A DNA stretch of 64,000 nt, taken from NCBI RefSeq assembly GCF_013111185.1, contig NZ_WVRE01000001.1, positions 310,001 through 374,000 of the forward strand, written 5' to 3'. Origin of the DNA: Ruegeria sp. HKCCD7303. Its GTDB lineage: Bacteria > Pseudomonadota > Alphaproteobacteria > Rhodobacterales > Rhodobacteraceae. The translations under genes were made by a program, and so were the position numbers. Below are positions 18,460 through 27,332 of this stretch, piece after piece; the first letter of the stretch is position 1, and the number at the start of each line of letters is the position of its first letter. A model generated the notes under the pieces. The model saw nothing but the letters and a program-made list of their open reading frames with translations, ran no database searches and was not told where the DNA came from.

Positions 18460-18794
18460 CGTTACTAATTTCTTCTCTTTATGCGGTCTTTTCGTCTCAG
18501 AAGCTATGTCACATGTGGTCTGGTTTCGCCACATCCCATGTTCAAAAATAGGCAATTTTTGGCTGCAGGCCTTGGTTCCGGCGTTTTTTTCGCCGCTCAA
18601 GTTGCTGCTGCTGTTTGCTATATTTAATGGAAAGCAAAAACTCGGTCGTGGGGTTGGCAGTGTTCGGAATTGCGCCGACGACTTAGGCAGAGACTTCACG
18701 CAGACCTAGGATCTCGTGCCTCCTGAAGAACCAAACAAACGGGAAGAAATTGCTGAGCATTTAGTGACTGAGCAATTTCAAGTACAGCGGCCAA
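18460..18794. other. Intergenic stretch upstream of the rfb operon
   Basis: 335 bases between the rfbC start and the end of the protease gene, both on the minus strand. It should contain the rfb promoter. It is more T-rich on the plus strand than its surroundings. The frame at 18437-18709 is not protein-like and I do not count it. Confidence 0.5.
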
Positions 18795-21725
18795 TTACAG
18801 AAGGAAGCTGTCCTCTTCCAACAGGGTTGCAAGCAGCGGGTTGAAATCTTCCTCCTCTTCGGTCTTGGGAAGATTAAACCATGTCAACTCGACTTGGCCC
18901 TGAAAATCGCGAAGCTCAGGATCTCGGGTATTGTGCATTTCGACCAGCAAGTAAGAGTCTTCAACGTCTTCATCAACGCTCAATTCTGGTGCAAACTTCA
19001 GAAGATCGGCGGTCTCGTCCCAATCGGACAAATCCAATGTTTCGTCGGTGGAACCCAGTCTTTGTTCGGGCGCTGCCAGCCTCGGCAGGGCATTGCCGAT
19101 GCTACCGCTGCCATCAATGTCGGCACCGTAAAAGGCTTCGACATTCGCGACGTTGGAAACAACTCTGCCGCTGACGAATTGTCCGGCCGCGTCCACGGTC
19201 CATTCACTATAAGTGCCATCGGTTTTCTGCCAAAGCACCCGGAAGCCACTGCCATCAGCTTCGGCCTGCAGGGCCTGCCATCCGGGATAGCTGTTGGGGC
19301 CGGCGTCTGCCCCATTTCGGGTCAGATCGATGGTGCCATCGATCACATAGACACCACGGGTGGAGGAGGCGAGTGTCGTCGCGCCATTTGACTCGATGGC
19401 TGTTGTCACGTGACCGATCGTGTTGTCACCGTTCAGATCGATGTTGTAGAACGCCTCGACATCTACAACGTTGGAAACAACTTTGCCGCTGACGAATTGT
19501 CCGGCCGCGTCCACGATCCATTCACTATAGGCCCCGTTGGTTTTCTGCCAAAGGACCCGGAAGCCACTGCCATCAGCTTCGGCCTGCAGGGCCTGCCAAC
19601 CGGGATAGCTGTTGGGGCCGGCGTCTGCCCCATTTCGGGTCAGATCGATGGTGTCGTCGATCACATAGACACCACGTGTGGAGGAGCCGAGGGTCGTGCC
19701 ATTTGACTCGATGGCTGTTGTCACGTGACCGATCGTGTTGTCACCGTTCAGATCGACGTTGTAGAACGCCTCGACATCTACAACGTTGGAAACAACTTTG
19801 CCGCTGACGAATTGTCCGGCCGCGTCCACGGTCCATTCACTATATTTGCCATCGGTTTTCCGCCAAAGCACCCGGAAGCCACTGCCATCAGCTTCCGCCT
19901 GCAGGGCCTGCCAACCGGGATAGCTGTTGGGGCCAGCGTCTGCCCCTTTTCGGGTCAGATCGATGGTGCCATCGATCACATAGACACCACGTGTGGTAGA
20001 GGCGAGTGTCGAAGCGCCATTTGACTCGATGGCTGTTGTCACGTGACCGATCGTGTTGTCACCGTTCAGATCGACGTTGTAGAACGCCTCGACATCTACA
20101 ACGTTGGAAACAACTTTGCCGCTGACGTGCTGACCGTTCGCGTCCACGGTCCATTCACTATATTTGCCATCGGTTTTCCGCCAAAGCACCCGGAAGCCAC
20201 TGCCATCAGCTTCGGCCTGCAGCGCCCGCCATCCCGAAAAGGAAGATTTGCCCACTGCTTGTCCTTGGTAAACCAGGCCCAAGTTCAAACCACCTGCATC
20301 CAACACGTAAATACCATGAGCCGCATGCTTGAGTGTTGTCCCCTGAAGATCGATATCTTCAGTCAGTTGCATCGCTGCCTGGATATTGTCCTTGGTGTAT
20401 TTCTGCTTTCCGCCCAGAAACTGAATAAGTTCAACATCGGTTTCTACGGTAAAGGAAACACGCGCAACGACGTTGAGAAACTCATATGACGTCCCATTGT
20501 CGATAAAAAGGTAGCTGCTTATTGCGCTGGCGAACCTGACGGTATCCACTCCGGTTCCACCGGAAAATGAACCACTATTAACCGAGACGACAGCAAGGTC
20601 AGCCCCTCCGCCCCCAAACGCTTGGTCAGCCCCCGAGCCCCGGGCCAGATAGAGCGTGTCGTTGCCGCGACCGCCGTAGAGTGTATTGTCGTTGGTCCCA
20701 TTGGACTTTGATCTGATAACGTCGTTTCCGTTGTTCCCCCACAGAATATTCTGAGCGGCGTTGCCGATAATAATGTCGTCGCCTGATCCTCCGGACGCAT
20801 TCTCGATGACAACGCCATGCGCAATCGTAAAACCGCCCTTTATTCCGTTCACGTAAGAGACGAGACCGCCACCACTTGCAGTGTAATCCAGCGTAGCGGG
20901 CCTTAAGTCGATACGCGCACCCGAGCTGCCAACATGCTGAAGGGTGTCGTTGCCTCCTGCGTCCCAAATCGCCTCGTACCCGGTGCCCGCGACATTGGCT
21001 GAGGGCAGAACATACACGTTGTCACCCGTGTTATAGCTCATATTCGCACCATACATTGCCTGTAACGCGGCAATATCAAGTGCGCCAAAACCCGTGGATC
21101 CACCAAAAGTAGCGTTGGAATTTAGAACTCCGTTTCGAGACGTCCAGCCATCGTTATACGACATCACGGTGAACACGCCCTGATTGAGATTCCCAGTGCC
21201 AAACGAGTTGAACGCTGAGGTGACGCCCCTCATAACTGTTGTGCCCAGTCCGGTGTCATGCGGATGGCCCAACCCCAATGCATGACCCAATTCGTGGATC
21301 AGAGTGGTAAAGAAAAACCCGCCCGGATCCCCGTTGCCACCAAGGCCAGAATTGGCCTTCCAATACGCAGTGTTGTAAGCGCCATAAAAGGGGCCGGGGG
21401 TATAGATGCTAGTTGGCACAAAATGGTAGCCAAGGGTATTCGCGTTGTCGAAAAAACTCCTTGGCGCGATGACTTCTACTAAGTCAGCATTGGCGCGACT
21501 GGTTTCCACGAACCTTATGTTGGCGACCTTCTCTATTTCAGCCAGCGCCACGCGAAACTCGGCTTTGTAAGCTGCTGTCCAAGCTTGCGAACCGGACAGC
21601 GTAGAAAAGGAATAATTTATATAAGTGACCGTAGACGGATTCCCGTCACCATGTGCCACTCCGCCTTGAATCGAGCTGACAGGAGAATTGGAAGGGGGTT
21701 TCGGTATTGCCGTTAAGGAAGCCAT
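18795..21725 (-). CDS. Serralysin-like RTX metalloprotease with tandem Trp-rich repeats
   Basis: 976 residues without a Sec signal, as expected for a type I secreted protein. Residues 30-235 are an M10-type catalytic domain: zinc site HELGHALGLGH (144-154) and Met-turn VMSY (187-190). Residues 310-395 contain RTX calcium turns (SGGSGDDIIIGNA, GNNGNDVI, GGRGNDTL). Residues about 465-878 are four tandem copies of a roughly 105-residue Trp-rich unit (GWQALQAEADGSGFRVLW, YSEWTVDAAGQ), each ending in an EF-hand-like loop (DLNGDNTIG). This resembles the W_rich_C family. The acidic C terminus (about 890-976) may hold the export signal. It probably degrades extracellular protein or modifies the cell's own surface proteins. 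The exporter need not be the one at the left edge. Confidence 0.87.
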   Translation of the reverse strand: MASLTAIPKPPSNSPVSSIQGGVAHGDGNPSTVTYINYSFSTLSGSQAWTAAYKAEFRVALAEIEKVANIRFVETSRANADLVEVIAPRSFFDNANTLGYHFVPTSIYTPGPFYGAYNTAYWKANSGLGGNGDPGGFFFTTLIHELGHALGLGHPHDTGLGTTVMRGVTSAFNSFGTGNLNQGVFTVMSYNDGWTSRNGVLNSNATFGGSTGFGALDIAALQAMYGANMSYNTGDNVYVLPSANVAGTGYEAIWDAGGNDTLQHVGSSGARIDLRPATLDYTASGGGLVSYVNGIKGGFTIAHGVVIENASGGSGDDIIIGNAAQNILWGNNGNDVIRSKSNGTNDNTLYGGRGNDTLYLARGSGADQAFGGGGADLAVVSVNSGSFSGGTGVDTVRFASAISSYLFIDNGTSYEFLNVVARVSFTVETDVELIQFLGGKQKYTKDNIQAAMQLTEDIDLQGTTLKHAAHGIYVLDAGGLNLGLVYQGQAVGKSSFSGWRALQAEADGSGFRVLWRKTDGKYSEWTVDANGQHVSGKVVSNVVDVEAFYNVDLNGDNTIGHVTTAIESNGASTLASTTRGVYVIDGTIDLTRKGADAGPNSYPGWQALQAEADGSGFRVLWRKTDGKYSEWTVDAAGQFVSGKVVSNVVDVEAFYNVDLNGDNTIGHVTTAIESNGTTLGSSTRGVYVIDDTIDLTRNGADAGPNSYPGWQALQAEADGSGFRVLWQKTNGAYSEWIVDAAGQFVSGKVVSNVVDVEAFYNIDLNGDNTIGHVTTAIESNGATTLASSTRGVYVIDGTIDLTRNGADAGPNSYPGWQALQAEADGSGFRVLWQKTDGTYSEWTVDAAGQFVSGRVVSNVANVEAFYGADIDGSGSIGNALPRLAAPEQRLGSTDETLDLSDWDETADLLKFAPELSVDEDVEDSYLLVEMHNTRDPELRDFQGQVELTWFNLPKTEEEEDFNPLLATLLEEDSFLL
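19092..20333 (-). repeat. Four tandem near-identical units, period about 315-318 bp
   Basis: The units encode the Trp-rich/EF-hand repeats of the protease. Long blocks are almost identical at DNA level; the stretch beginning gtcacgtgaccgatcgtgtt recurs near 19409, 19724 and 20042. The central copies are more alike than the outer ones, as expected from recent unequal exchange. The length changes in whole codons, so the reading frame is kept. Short-read assembly of this stretch could be collapsed. Confidence 0.9.
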
Positions 21726-21859
21726 GTCACAGCCTTGAATTTCGCTGACTCTGTTCGCGCTCTAGTTGCTCGACCAAGTTGTTCTTAATGTGGCAAGCTC
21801 CAAAGGCGCATAAAGTATTTCAGGAGCCCACGTCGCATCCGATAAGCAGTCCCTGTCTA

Positions 21860-22281
21860 TTAGAAAACCTTTCTATCAGGACACTCGTCGCTACTGAATA
21901 CCATATGTTCAGCTTCGATGAGATTTTTGCGACTTTGTCTTGTGAAACGGTGAAAATTGTCAACCCGATCGTAGCCACAAGTGCCAAGATAGACTTCTTG
22001 CAAGCGGCTCACCTTAAGGCGACGATCATGTCGAATGTTTCAATCCCCGCCCAAAGTCGCGAAAGTCGGGTGCTATCCGACCCTATCGAAATGACATCGC
22101 CATGTGAAAGGCGCGTTTCAACACAATCCGCGAGATCCTCGGAGGTGACCAATGTGGCTAGGGTATTAACAACAACCATGGTCGAAAAACCACTATTAGG
22201 ACGATGTATCTGCAGTCTCCGTATCCAGTCGATTTGCGCTGTCGCAGCATTTGGATATGTGTAACAAGCTACAACTTTCAT
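21860..22281 (-). pseudogene. Possible frameshifted remnant of a small protein gene
   Basis: A 90-codon frame from ATG at 22281 (MKVVACYTYPNAATAQIDWI, later TLATLVTSEDLADCVETRLS) ends at 22009. A shift of one base there opens another protein-like frame (VSRLQEVYLGTCGYDRVDNF) running to TAA at 21860. Composition looks coding in both parts, which suggests one broken gene between the protease and the sulfotransferase. I do not recognise a family. It could also be chance; an overlapping plus-strand frame (21779-22264) looks less protein-like. Confidence 0.3.
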
Positions 22282-22351
22282 GAATCACCAAGATTCGACA
22301 AATCCGGGCAAGACATAGGTAACCCGACATCGACTAATACAGGAGCGACTG

Positions 22352-23452
22352 GTGACTAAGGGCATTGCGATTTCAGGATCTCACAGGAGTGGCACGTCTT
22401 CGATTGCACAGTATTTCCACTTCAATGGTGTACCTGCAGGGCTCGACCTGATAGATGGCAACGAATTCAACAAACACGGCTACTTCGAAGACTGGGAAGT
22501 CGTGAAGTTCCACGACGCCGTATTGGCGCGAAATGGACTGTCTTGGAATTCGGTCGCTCATGAACCTGTTCAGCTGTCGGGGGCCGACGTTGCGTTTTGT
22601 CAAGGATATGCAAGCCGACGCGCGTCAGCAGGCACCGCTTGGACCTTTAAGGACCCCCGAGTTTGTAAATTTGTCGAACATTGGGCCGAAGTTTTACCAG
22701 ACTTGCGGTTTTTGATCGTCTATCGGGCCCCCCACCTGGTTGCGACCTCGCAACTCAACCGGGCAGCTAAGGTAGTAGCTCGCTCAGCTGGCCGGGACGT
22801 AGAATACTCAAAGTTCATGGAAGATCCCGATCTCGCCTTGAAAATATGGTTGTCGGATAACTCGGCCCTGTTGAATCTGGCAAAAAGGTTTCCAAATAGA
22901 TGCGCTGTCATTTCTCATGAGAGTTATCTGTCTGGACTGGATCCGCTCGCGATCGCGCGAGAGCATTTGGGGCTAGAGCACGACTCCAAGAAAGCACCGA
23001 CCGTAACAATCGACCGGAAACTCATTCGGCGACAACAATCGAAGCTTTATGTTTCATCGGACGTGCTGGTCAAAAGGGCAAGAGCCGTTTACGAGGGTCT
23101 TCAAGCCCTTGATGTTTCACCTCAAACTCATTTGTCCACGGACATTGTTCTATCGAATCTTGAGATAGACCCAACGTGCGCGCGTCAAAAGCTCGATTTT
23201 ATGCAAAAGGTCTGGAATGAAGTGAGCCTGGGCATCAAGTCAACAGAAGTAGACTGGTCTAACGCCGTGGTGACAAATGAAGATGTTGCGCAGAGGCTTC
23301 GCGAAAGAGAAGCGCAACTGAAGTCTGTTCTGGAAGATGTAGGCCCAATTGTGAAGAAGTTGCGTAAGTCTCCGTTCAAATTCTATTTTAGAAAACTAAA
23401 AAAGCGAAAATACAAAGCTCCGTTGGACAGGCTGCTGAAACAAGTGAATTGA
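22352..23452 (+). CDS. Sulfotransferase-like P-loop protein
   Basis: 366 residues from a GTG at 22352 with AGGAGCG upstream. The N terminus has a P-loop of the PAPS-binding type (SGSHRSGTSSIAQYF, 8-22), followed by DPRVCKF and a FLIVYRAPHLVATSQLNRA block. That block corresponds to the 3'-phosphate-binding Arg/Ser region of sulfotransferases. The C terminal third is helical and basic. It would move a sulfate group onto a glycan or lipid. It opens a plus-strand group with FkbM, Caps_synth and GT2 genes, so sulfation of a surface polysaccharide is likely. Substrate is inferred. Confidence 0.75.
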   Translation: MTKGIAISGSHRSGTSSIAQYFHFNGVPAGLDLIDGNEFNKHGYFEDWEVVKFHDAVLARNGLSWNSVAHEPVQLSGADVAFCQGYASRRASAGTAWTFKDPRVCKFVEHWAEVLPDLRFLIVYRAPHLVATSQLNRAAKVVARSAGRDVEYSKFMEDPDLALKIWLSDNSALLNLAKRFPNRCAVISHESYLSGLDPLAIAREHLGLEHDSKKAPTVTIDRKLIRRQQSKLYVSSDVLVKRARAVYEGLQALDVSPQTHLSTDIVLSNLEIDPTCARQKLDFMQKVWNEVSLGIKSTEVDWSNAVVTNEDVAQRLREREAQLKSVLEDVGPIVKKLRKSPFKFYFRKLKKRKYKAPLDRLLKQVN

Positions 23453-23554
23453 GGCGACGTGTGTTGGTCAAAAATTCCGCACACAATCTAACAAGAGAGC
23501 CTGAGCATACTGACCCGACTGGGTTCTGCATTGTCGATATGAGGAGGCCACTGC

Positions 23555-24403
23555 GTGTTTAAAAAGAAAGCTGCAACTTCGGATTCCTACTTCCCGCTTG
23601 GATCAGACATAATGCGCAGGACCGGCAATCGCCTGCGGAAGCATCTAGCCTCCCTTGGCGAGACTGACCTTTTGCGCGCTTTTGAAGAAATTTACTCTCT
23701 AAACGAAGGGTACATTAATACCCAATTTCGGATTCGCCCATTCGTAATCGAAGCGCATCAAGAAAACCGTGTGCTCTCGTTTCCGCGACCACTGCCGTTG
23801 ATCTGCCTCGAGCATATAAGTTTCGGTTACGTCGAATGGCTAAGGCGAAAGTACACCTTGCCGGGATTCGTGGAAGTAGAAAAAGGCGATGTAGTTATCG
23901 ATTGTGGTGGCTTCGTTGGCGGCTTCACTGTCGCTGTGGCGCCGCTGGCTAAGCGGGTTCTTGTGGTGGAACCGGCGCCGACGAACGCCGCATGTATTCG
24001 GCTCAATACTCGCGACAATGCCAACGTGGAAGTTCTGCAGCTTGGTTTGTCCAACCATGACGGCTTAGCAACCTTGCACTTATCTTCGAGCGGGGTTGAG
24101 CATTCGATACTTGCCGTAGATGATGGAGAAACCGTCGAAAGTATCGAAATTGCTTCGGCGCGCCTCGACACCCTGTTGCTAGAGCGGGATATCAAGCGCC
24201 CCGATTTCCTAAAGCTTGAAGCTGAGGGCTTCGAGCCAGAAATCTTCGAGGGAACAGAACACGCGTTGCCGCGCAAAATGGCGATCGACATCAGCCCAGA
24301 ACGGGACGGGGAAAGCGCCGGACCGTTGTTCGAGAAAGTCCTGACTGGGCTGGGCTACAGCGTGCGGGTGCGTAGAAACGTTTTGTTTGCGCGAAAAGAC
24401 TAA
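23555..24403 (+). CDS. FkbM-family methyltransferase
   Basis: 282 residues from a GTG at 23555; GAGGAGG seven bases upstream supports it. The SAM-binding fold is visible at about residues 108-180: GDVVIDCGGFVGGFTVAV (motif I), VLVVEPAPTNAACIRLN (motif II) and NVEVLQLGLSNHDGLATL. The FkbM hallmark DFLKLEAEGFEPEIFEG lies near residue 212. It would O-methylate a sugar or other group. Its stop shares one base with the ATG of the next gene (TAATG), so the two are co-translated. Likely decorates the polysaccharide built by its neighbours. Confidence 0.87.
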   Translation: MFKKKAATSDSYFPLGSDIMRRTGNRLRKHLASLGETDLLRAFEEIYSLNEGYINTQFRIRPFVIEAHQENRVLSFPRPLPLICLEHISFGYVEWLRRKYTLPGFVEVEKGDVVIDCGGFVGGFTVAVAPLAKRVLVVEPAPTNAACIRLNTRDNANVEVLQLGLSNHDGLATLHLSSSGVEHSILAVDDGETVESIEIASARLDTLLLERDIKRPDFLKLEAEGFEPEIFEGTEHALPRKMAIDISPERDGESAGPLFEKVLTGLGYSVRVRRNVLFARKD

Positions 24404-25251
24404 TGAGCTTTAGAGCCGAGCTGCCAAAAAGGATATATGCATACTGGGACCAAGGTGCTGCAGCGGCACCCCCACTCGTGCAGATGAACTTATGGCGTTG
24501 GCAGGCGTTGAACCCAGATTGGGAAATGATTGTTTTTGATGAAGACAGTCTGCACACGGCGATCGCCTCAAAGCACGTGATGCAAAATGTGCCGACGCGA
24601 CAGGCAATGTCTGATTTCCTTCGCGTTAACCTATTGGCGCAGTTCGGCGGCGTATGGGTGGATGCATCGTTATACCCTTCACGACCATTGGAGGACTGGT
24701 TGTATGATTATGTTGACCGTCAACCTTTCTTTGCGTTCAGCCAACCTGCGCATGATAGATTGATCTCATCGTGGTTTCTTGCCTCTGTCGCACCTTGCAG
24801 CCTTGTTTCCAGATGGTTGGAAGTGTGCACTGAGTTCTGGTCGCAGCCCAGAAATCTTCACGAAGAACCTTCGCGCGAAACAGGGAAGATGGTCTTGCCT
24901 TGCCAGCCATGGTCAGTGATCGCGGCAGATCTTGCTGCCACTTTTAATTCTGGAAAAGCCCCATTACAATTCCCGTATTTCTGGTTCCACTATCTTTTCG
25001 AGCACGTAGTCAGGACAGACGAAACAGCAAAAAAGGTTTGGGCGCACTGCGACAGGCTGCCTGCGGAACCGTGTCACACACTACAACTCTCGTTTAAGGC
25101 AAGGCCTACAATCGCATCGCCAGAGATAACGCAAATCCTTTGCACCGCACCAGTACACAAGCTGGATTGGAGAATGAACTTAGACAATACTCAGATACTT
25201 GAATTGCGCACCCGTTATCCGACCACTACGCACATGCATTCAGGTACTTGA
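24403..25251 (+). CDS. Capsular polysaccharide synthesis glycosyltransferase (Caps_synth type)
   Basis: 282 residues. The N terminus KRIYAYWDQGAAAAPPLV and the core RQAMSDFLRVNLLAQFGGVW followed by VDAS match the Caps_synth/Gly_transf_sug families. In these the S-D-x-x-R block and the D after G-G-x-W are the sugar-nucleotide and metal site. No membrane segment is visible, so it is cytoplasmic or peripheral. It is coupled on both sides: one-base overlap with the methyltransferase and a four-base TTGA overlap with the following GT2. Confidence 0.83.
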   Translation: MSFRAELPKRIYAYWDQGAAAAPPLVQMNLWRWQALNPDWEMIVFDEDSLHTAIASKHVMQNVPTRQAMSDFLRVNLLAQFGGVWVDASLYPSRPLEDWLYDYVDRQPFFAFSQPAHDRLISSWFLASVAPCSLVSRWLEVCTEFWSQPRNLHEEPSRETGKMVLPCQPWSVIAADLAATFNSGKAPLQFPYFWFHYLFEHVVRTDETAKKVWAHCDRLPAEPCHTLQLSFKARPTIASPEITQILCTAPVHKLDWRMNLDNTQILELRTRYPTTTHMHSGT

Positions 25252-26510
25252 GCAACGGTTTTGAGTACGACGACGTGTCCCATCCCTCGATCACTGCAAT
25301 CATTCCGAACTACAACCATGAGGCGTTCCTTGCGCAGCGCATCGAATCTGTTCTGTTTCAAACCATTAAAGACATTTCCATTTTAATCCTCGATGACGCA
25401 TCGACTGATGGAAGCATGGAAGTGGCTTCTTCTTATGCGCGACAATATCCTGGGCGGATCCAGATTATTCGTAACGAGGTGAACACCAATTCAGTTTTTA
25501 CGCAATGGTCCAAAGGAATCAGTCGCACTGACAGCGACATTATTTGGATCTGCGAAAGCGACGATTATTGCGAACTCGACTTTGCAGAGCGGCTGGTGTC
25601 CGCATTTCGAGATCCTGCGGTCGAGCTTGCATTCGGTGATATCACGATGGTCGACGAAGACGGCCGCGAACTGGACAGTGAAAATGCGTATGTCGATGCT
25701 GTCTTGCCCGGATATTTCGGGACCCCACTTTCAGCTCCGGCGACCTGGTGGTTTGCGAACGGTTTTTCGATGCGCAACATTATTAAGAACGCCAGCGGAG
25801 CAATGTTTCGCAATAACGCCCGCACGCGTACAGCGGTTGCCGAGGTGACCGGGTTCCGTGTGTGCGGAGATTGGGTCTTCTACTCACTTGTGGCGGGCAT
25901 TGGACGGATAAACTATGTACCTGGTGCGGTTTCTTATTTCCGACGCCACGCGAACGCCACCTCTATAGATTACTCAAAGGCTGTTGAAGATATTCGCCAA
26001 CTATACGACGGTTACATCAAAATCTGTTTGAAGCGTGACATTCCGTTTGATTGTCGTATGGCCTTTCTGGATCGTTGCCACGAAGTGTTTTCCGAACGAA
26101 GCACAGGGTTATGGGAAGATAAACGGTTGATCCAGCTACAAGGCAGGATCTTGGCGCAGGGTCGAGATATAACAAATGTGGCTGTTTTGTTTCCACCGCA
26201 GGACGGATTGGCGTGGCGTCGGTCACTTGATATGGTTCGTGCTCTCGCGACTCAAGAGCATTTCGTTTGTGCGCTTTTGCCTTCGGACTCCACACAAATA
26301 GCTACGAAGGTAAAGCAGTCCTCTGGAGGGCTTCCGGTTTATCACCTCGGTCCAATACCCGGGATAACCAGATGGCCAAGCGCAAAACTACCAGATCTAG
26401 ATCGTATCTATGTTGACGAAGAAACCGCGCGCGGACCACTCGGAACGCTTGTAAGGGCGGTCGGTGAACCAGAGTTGAAGTTATTCGGCCCAGCAGGACT
26501 TGAGACGTGA
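25248..26510 (+). CDS. Glycosyltransferase family 2
   Basis: 420 residues from a TTG at 25248 that overlaps the stop of the previous gene (TTGA). GT-A motifs: ITAIIPNYNHEAFLAQRIES, ISILILDDASTDGSMEVA and WICESDDYCELDFAERLVSA with the metal-binding acidic cluster. Later HANATSIDYSKAVEDIRQLY is typical for this subgroup. The domain ends near residue 300. The last 120 residues form an additional domain of unknown type (NVAVLFPPQDGLAWRRSLDM). Acts in the same surface-glycan pathway. Donor and acceptor are not evident. Confidence 0.88.
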   Translation: MSNGFEYDDVSHPSITAIIPNYNHEAFLAQRIESVLFQTIKDISILILDDASTDGSMEVASSYARQYPGRIQIIRNEVNTNSVFTQWSKGISRTDSDIIWICESDDYCELDFAERLVSAFRDPAVELAFGDITMVDEDGRELDSENAYVDAVLPGYFGTPLSAPATWWFANGFSMRNIIKNASGAMFRNNARTRTAVAEVTGFRVCGDWVFYSLVAGIGRINYVPGAVSYFRRHANATSIDYSKAVEDIRQLYDGYIKICLKRDIPFDCRMAFLDRCHEVFSERSTGLWEDKRLIQLQGRILAQGRDITNVAVLFPPQDGLAWRRSLDMVRALATQEHFVCALLPSDSTQIATKVKQSSGGLPVYHLGPIPGITRWPSAKLPDLDRIYVDEETARGPLGTLVRAVGEPELKLFGPAGLET

Positions 26511-26838
26511 ATATTGGGCGCTATTCAGCAAACTGTTGCCCCGCGTGCGCATACGAAGATTGAAGAATGCTCGATAAGCAGTCATGAAATGTCATTTAGA
26601 AACGCTCTTCGCTGCGAAATGAGACACGACCTTCAATGACAATACAGGCCGAACGGAAGCTGAAAACAAGAATCATGCAAGACTAGAAGGCCTTCGGCAG
26701 AGCAGTATTTGAGCACTGAAACATCGTTTAGTACTTGCAAGCACAGAGCTATGCCCCCCAAGCAGTGCCATGATAAGTTTTGCGTCTGAATAAGCCTTCT
26801 ACAGTTCCGGTTAAGGTTGGCAAAAGGTGATGAATTAG
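26511..26838. other. Intergenic stretch without a supported gene
   Basis: About 330 bases after the glycan gene run with stop codons in all frames. It precedes the integrase remnant and may be decayed element DNA. Confidence 0.5.
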
Positions 26839-26991
26839 GGCGCGCCGATACATCAGATCGACAAGGCCTTTCGTGCGGGTGTCCAGAGGACCGGTCTTAA
26901 GGACGTGACGTCGCACACCCTAAAGCACGCAGCGGGAACAATGGACTGGATGATATCACGTTCTAATTCGGTAGTTGGTGGTTGCCGGTAA
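26839..26991 (+). pseudogene. Tyrosine integrase, C-terminal remnant
   Basis: An open stretch of 50 codons bounded by stops and without a start. It reads FRAGVQRTGLKDVTSHTLKH followed by AAGTMDWM. This is the box II region of tyrosine recombinases (normally D-V-T-x-H-x-L-R-H-x-x-A). The catalytic Arg of the L-R-H motif is Lys here, and the box after it, with the nucleophile Tyr, is missing. A dead fragment of an integrase, 100 bases from a tRNA-Pro fragment. Confidence 0.7.
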
Positions 26992-27054
26992 TGAGCAAAC
27001 TGAGCTCATCTATCGAACGAAACGTTGCGGATTTCGTTTCGGTCGATCTGCTGA

Positions 27055-27082
27055 AAAAACAAAAGGCACCCTCAGGCGCCTT
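27055..27082 (-). terminator. Rho-independent terminator
   Basis: Eight-base arms with one mismatch (AAGGCRCC type, 27063-27082, loop ctca), followed on the minus strand by a T-rich run. It lies directly after the CCA end of the tRNA-Pro fragment, so it is probably the original terminator of that tRNA gene. It may also end mdeAB transcripts. Confidence 0.8.
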
Positions 27083-27089
27083 GTTTTAT

Positions 27090-27134
27090 TGGTCGGAGTG
27101 GCGAGATTCGAACTCACGACCCCTGCCTCCCGAA
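27090..27134 (-). pseudogene. tRNA-Pro 3' fragment (probable attachment-site scar)
   Basis: Read on the minus strand, 45 nt match the tRNA 3' half exactly in layout: anticodon loop TTCGGGA (anticodon CGG), 3' anticodon stem GGCAG, variable GGGTC, T arm GTGAG-TTCGAAT-CTCGC, acceptor CACTCCG, discriminator A and CCA. G72 with A73 fits tRNA-Pro. The bases before the loop do not pair with GGCAG, and no 5' half (D arm, CGGAGTG) is present. So it is a partial duplicate ending inside the anticodon loop, as left by tRNA-targeting integrases. Confidence 0.8.
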
Positions 27135-27332
27135 GACCGGTGCAGAGGGCCAAGCTATTGATTTTTAGTCAAAGGAGCCCTGTTTTTCAGGCGTTATCGC
27201 CAATCAAGCCAGCCAAGTTCAGGTTCGGCAGGTTCATTGAACCTAAGAGCACTGTCTACTTGGTCCGCTAGTTACCTTGGTCTATGTTCAGTGCTCGTTT
27301 GTTCTCCGCGTTTTTGCCCGGACCCGGCCCAC

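Noticed and set aside
26975-27271. A 98-codon plus-strand frame containing VARFELTTPASR
   Set aside because: This peptide is the antisense translation of a tRNA 3' end; the DNA there is the tRNA-Pro fragment.
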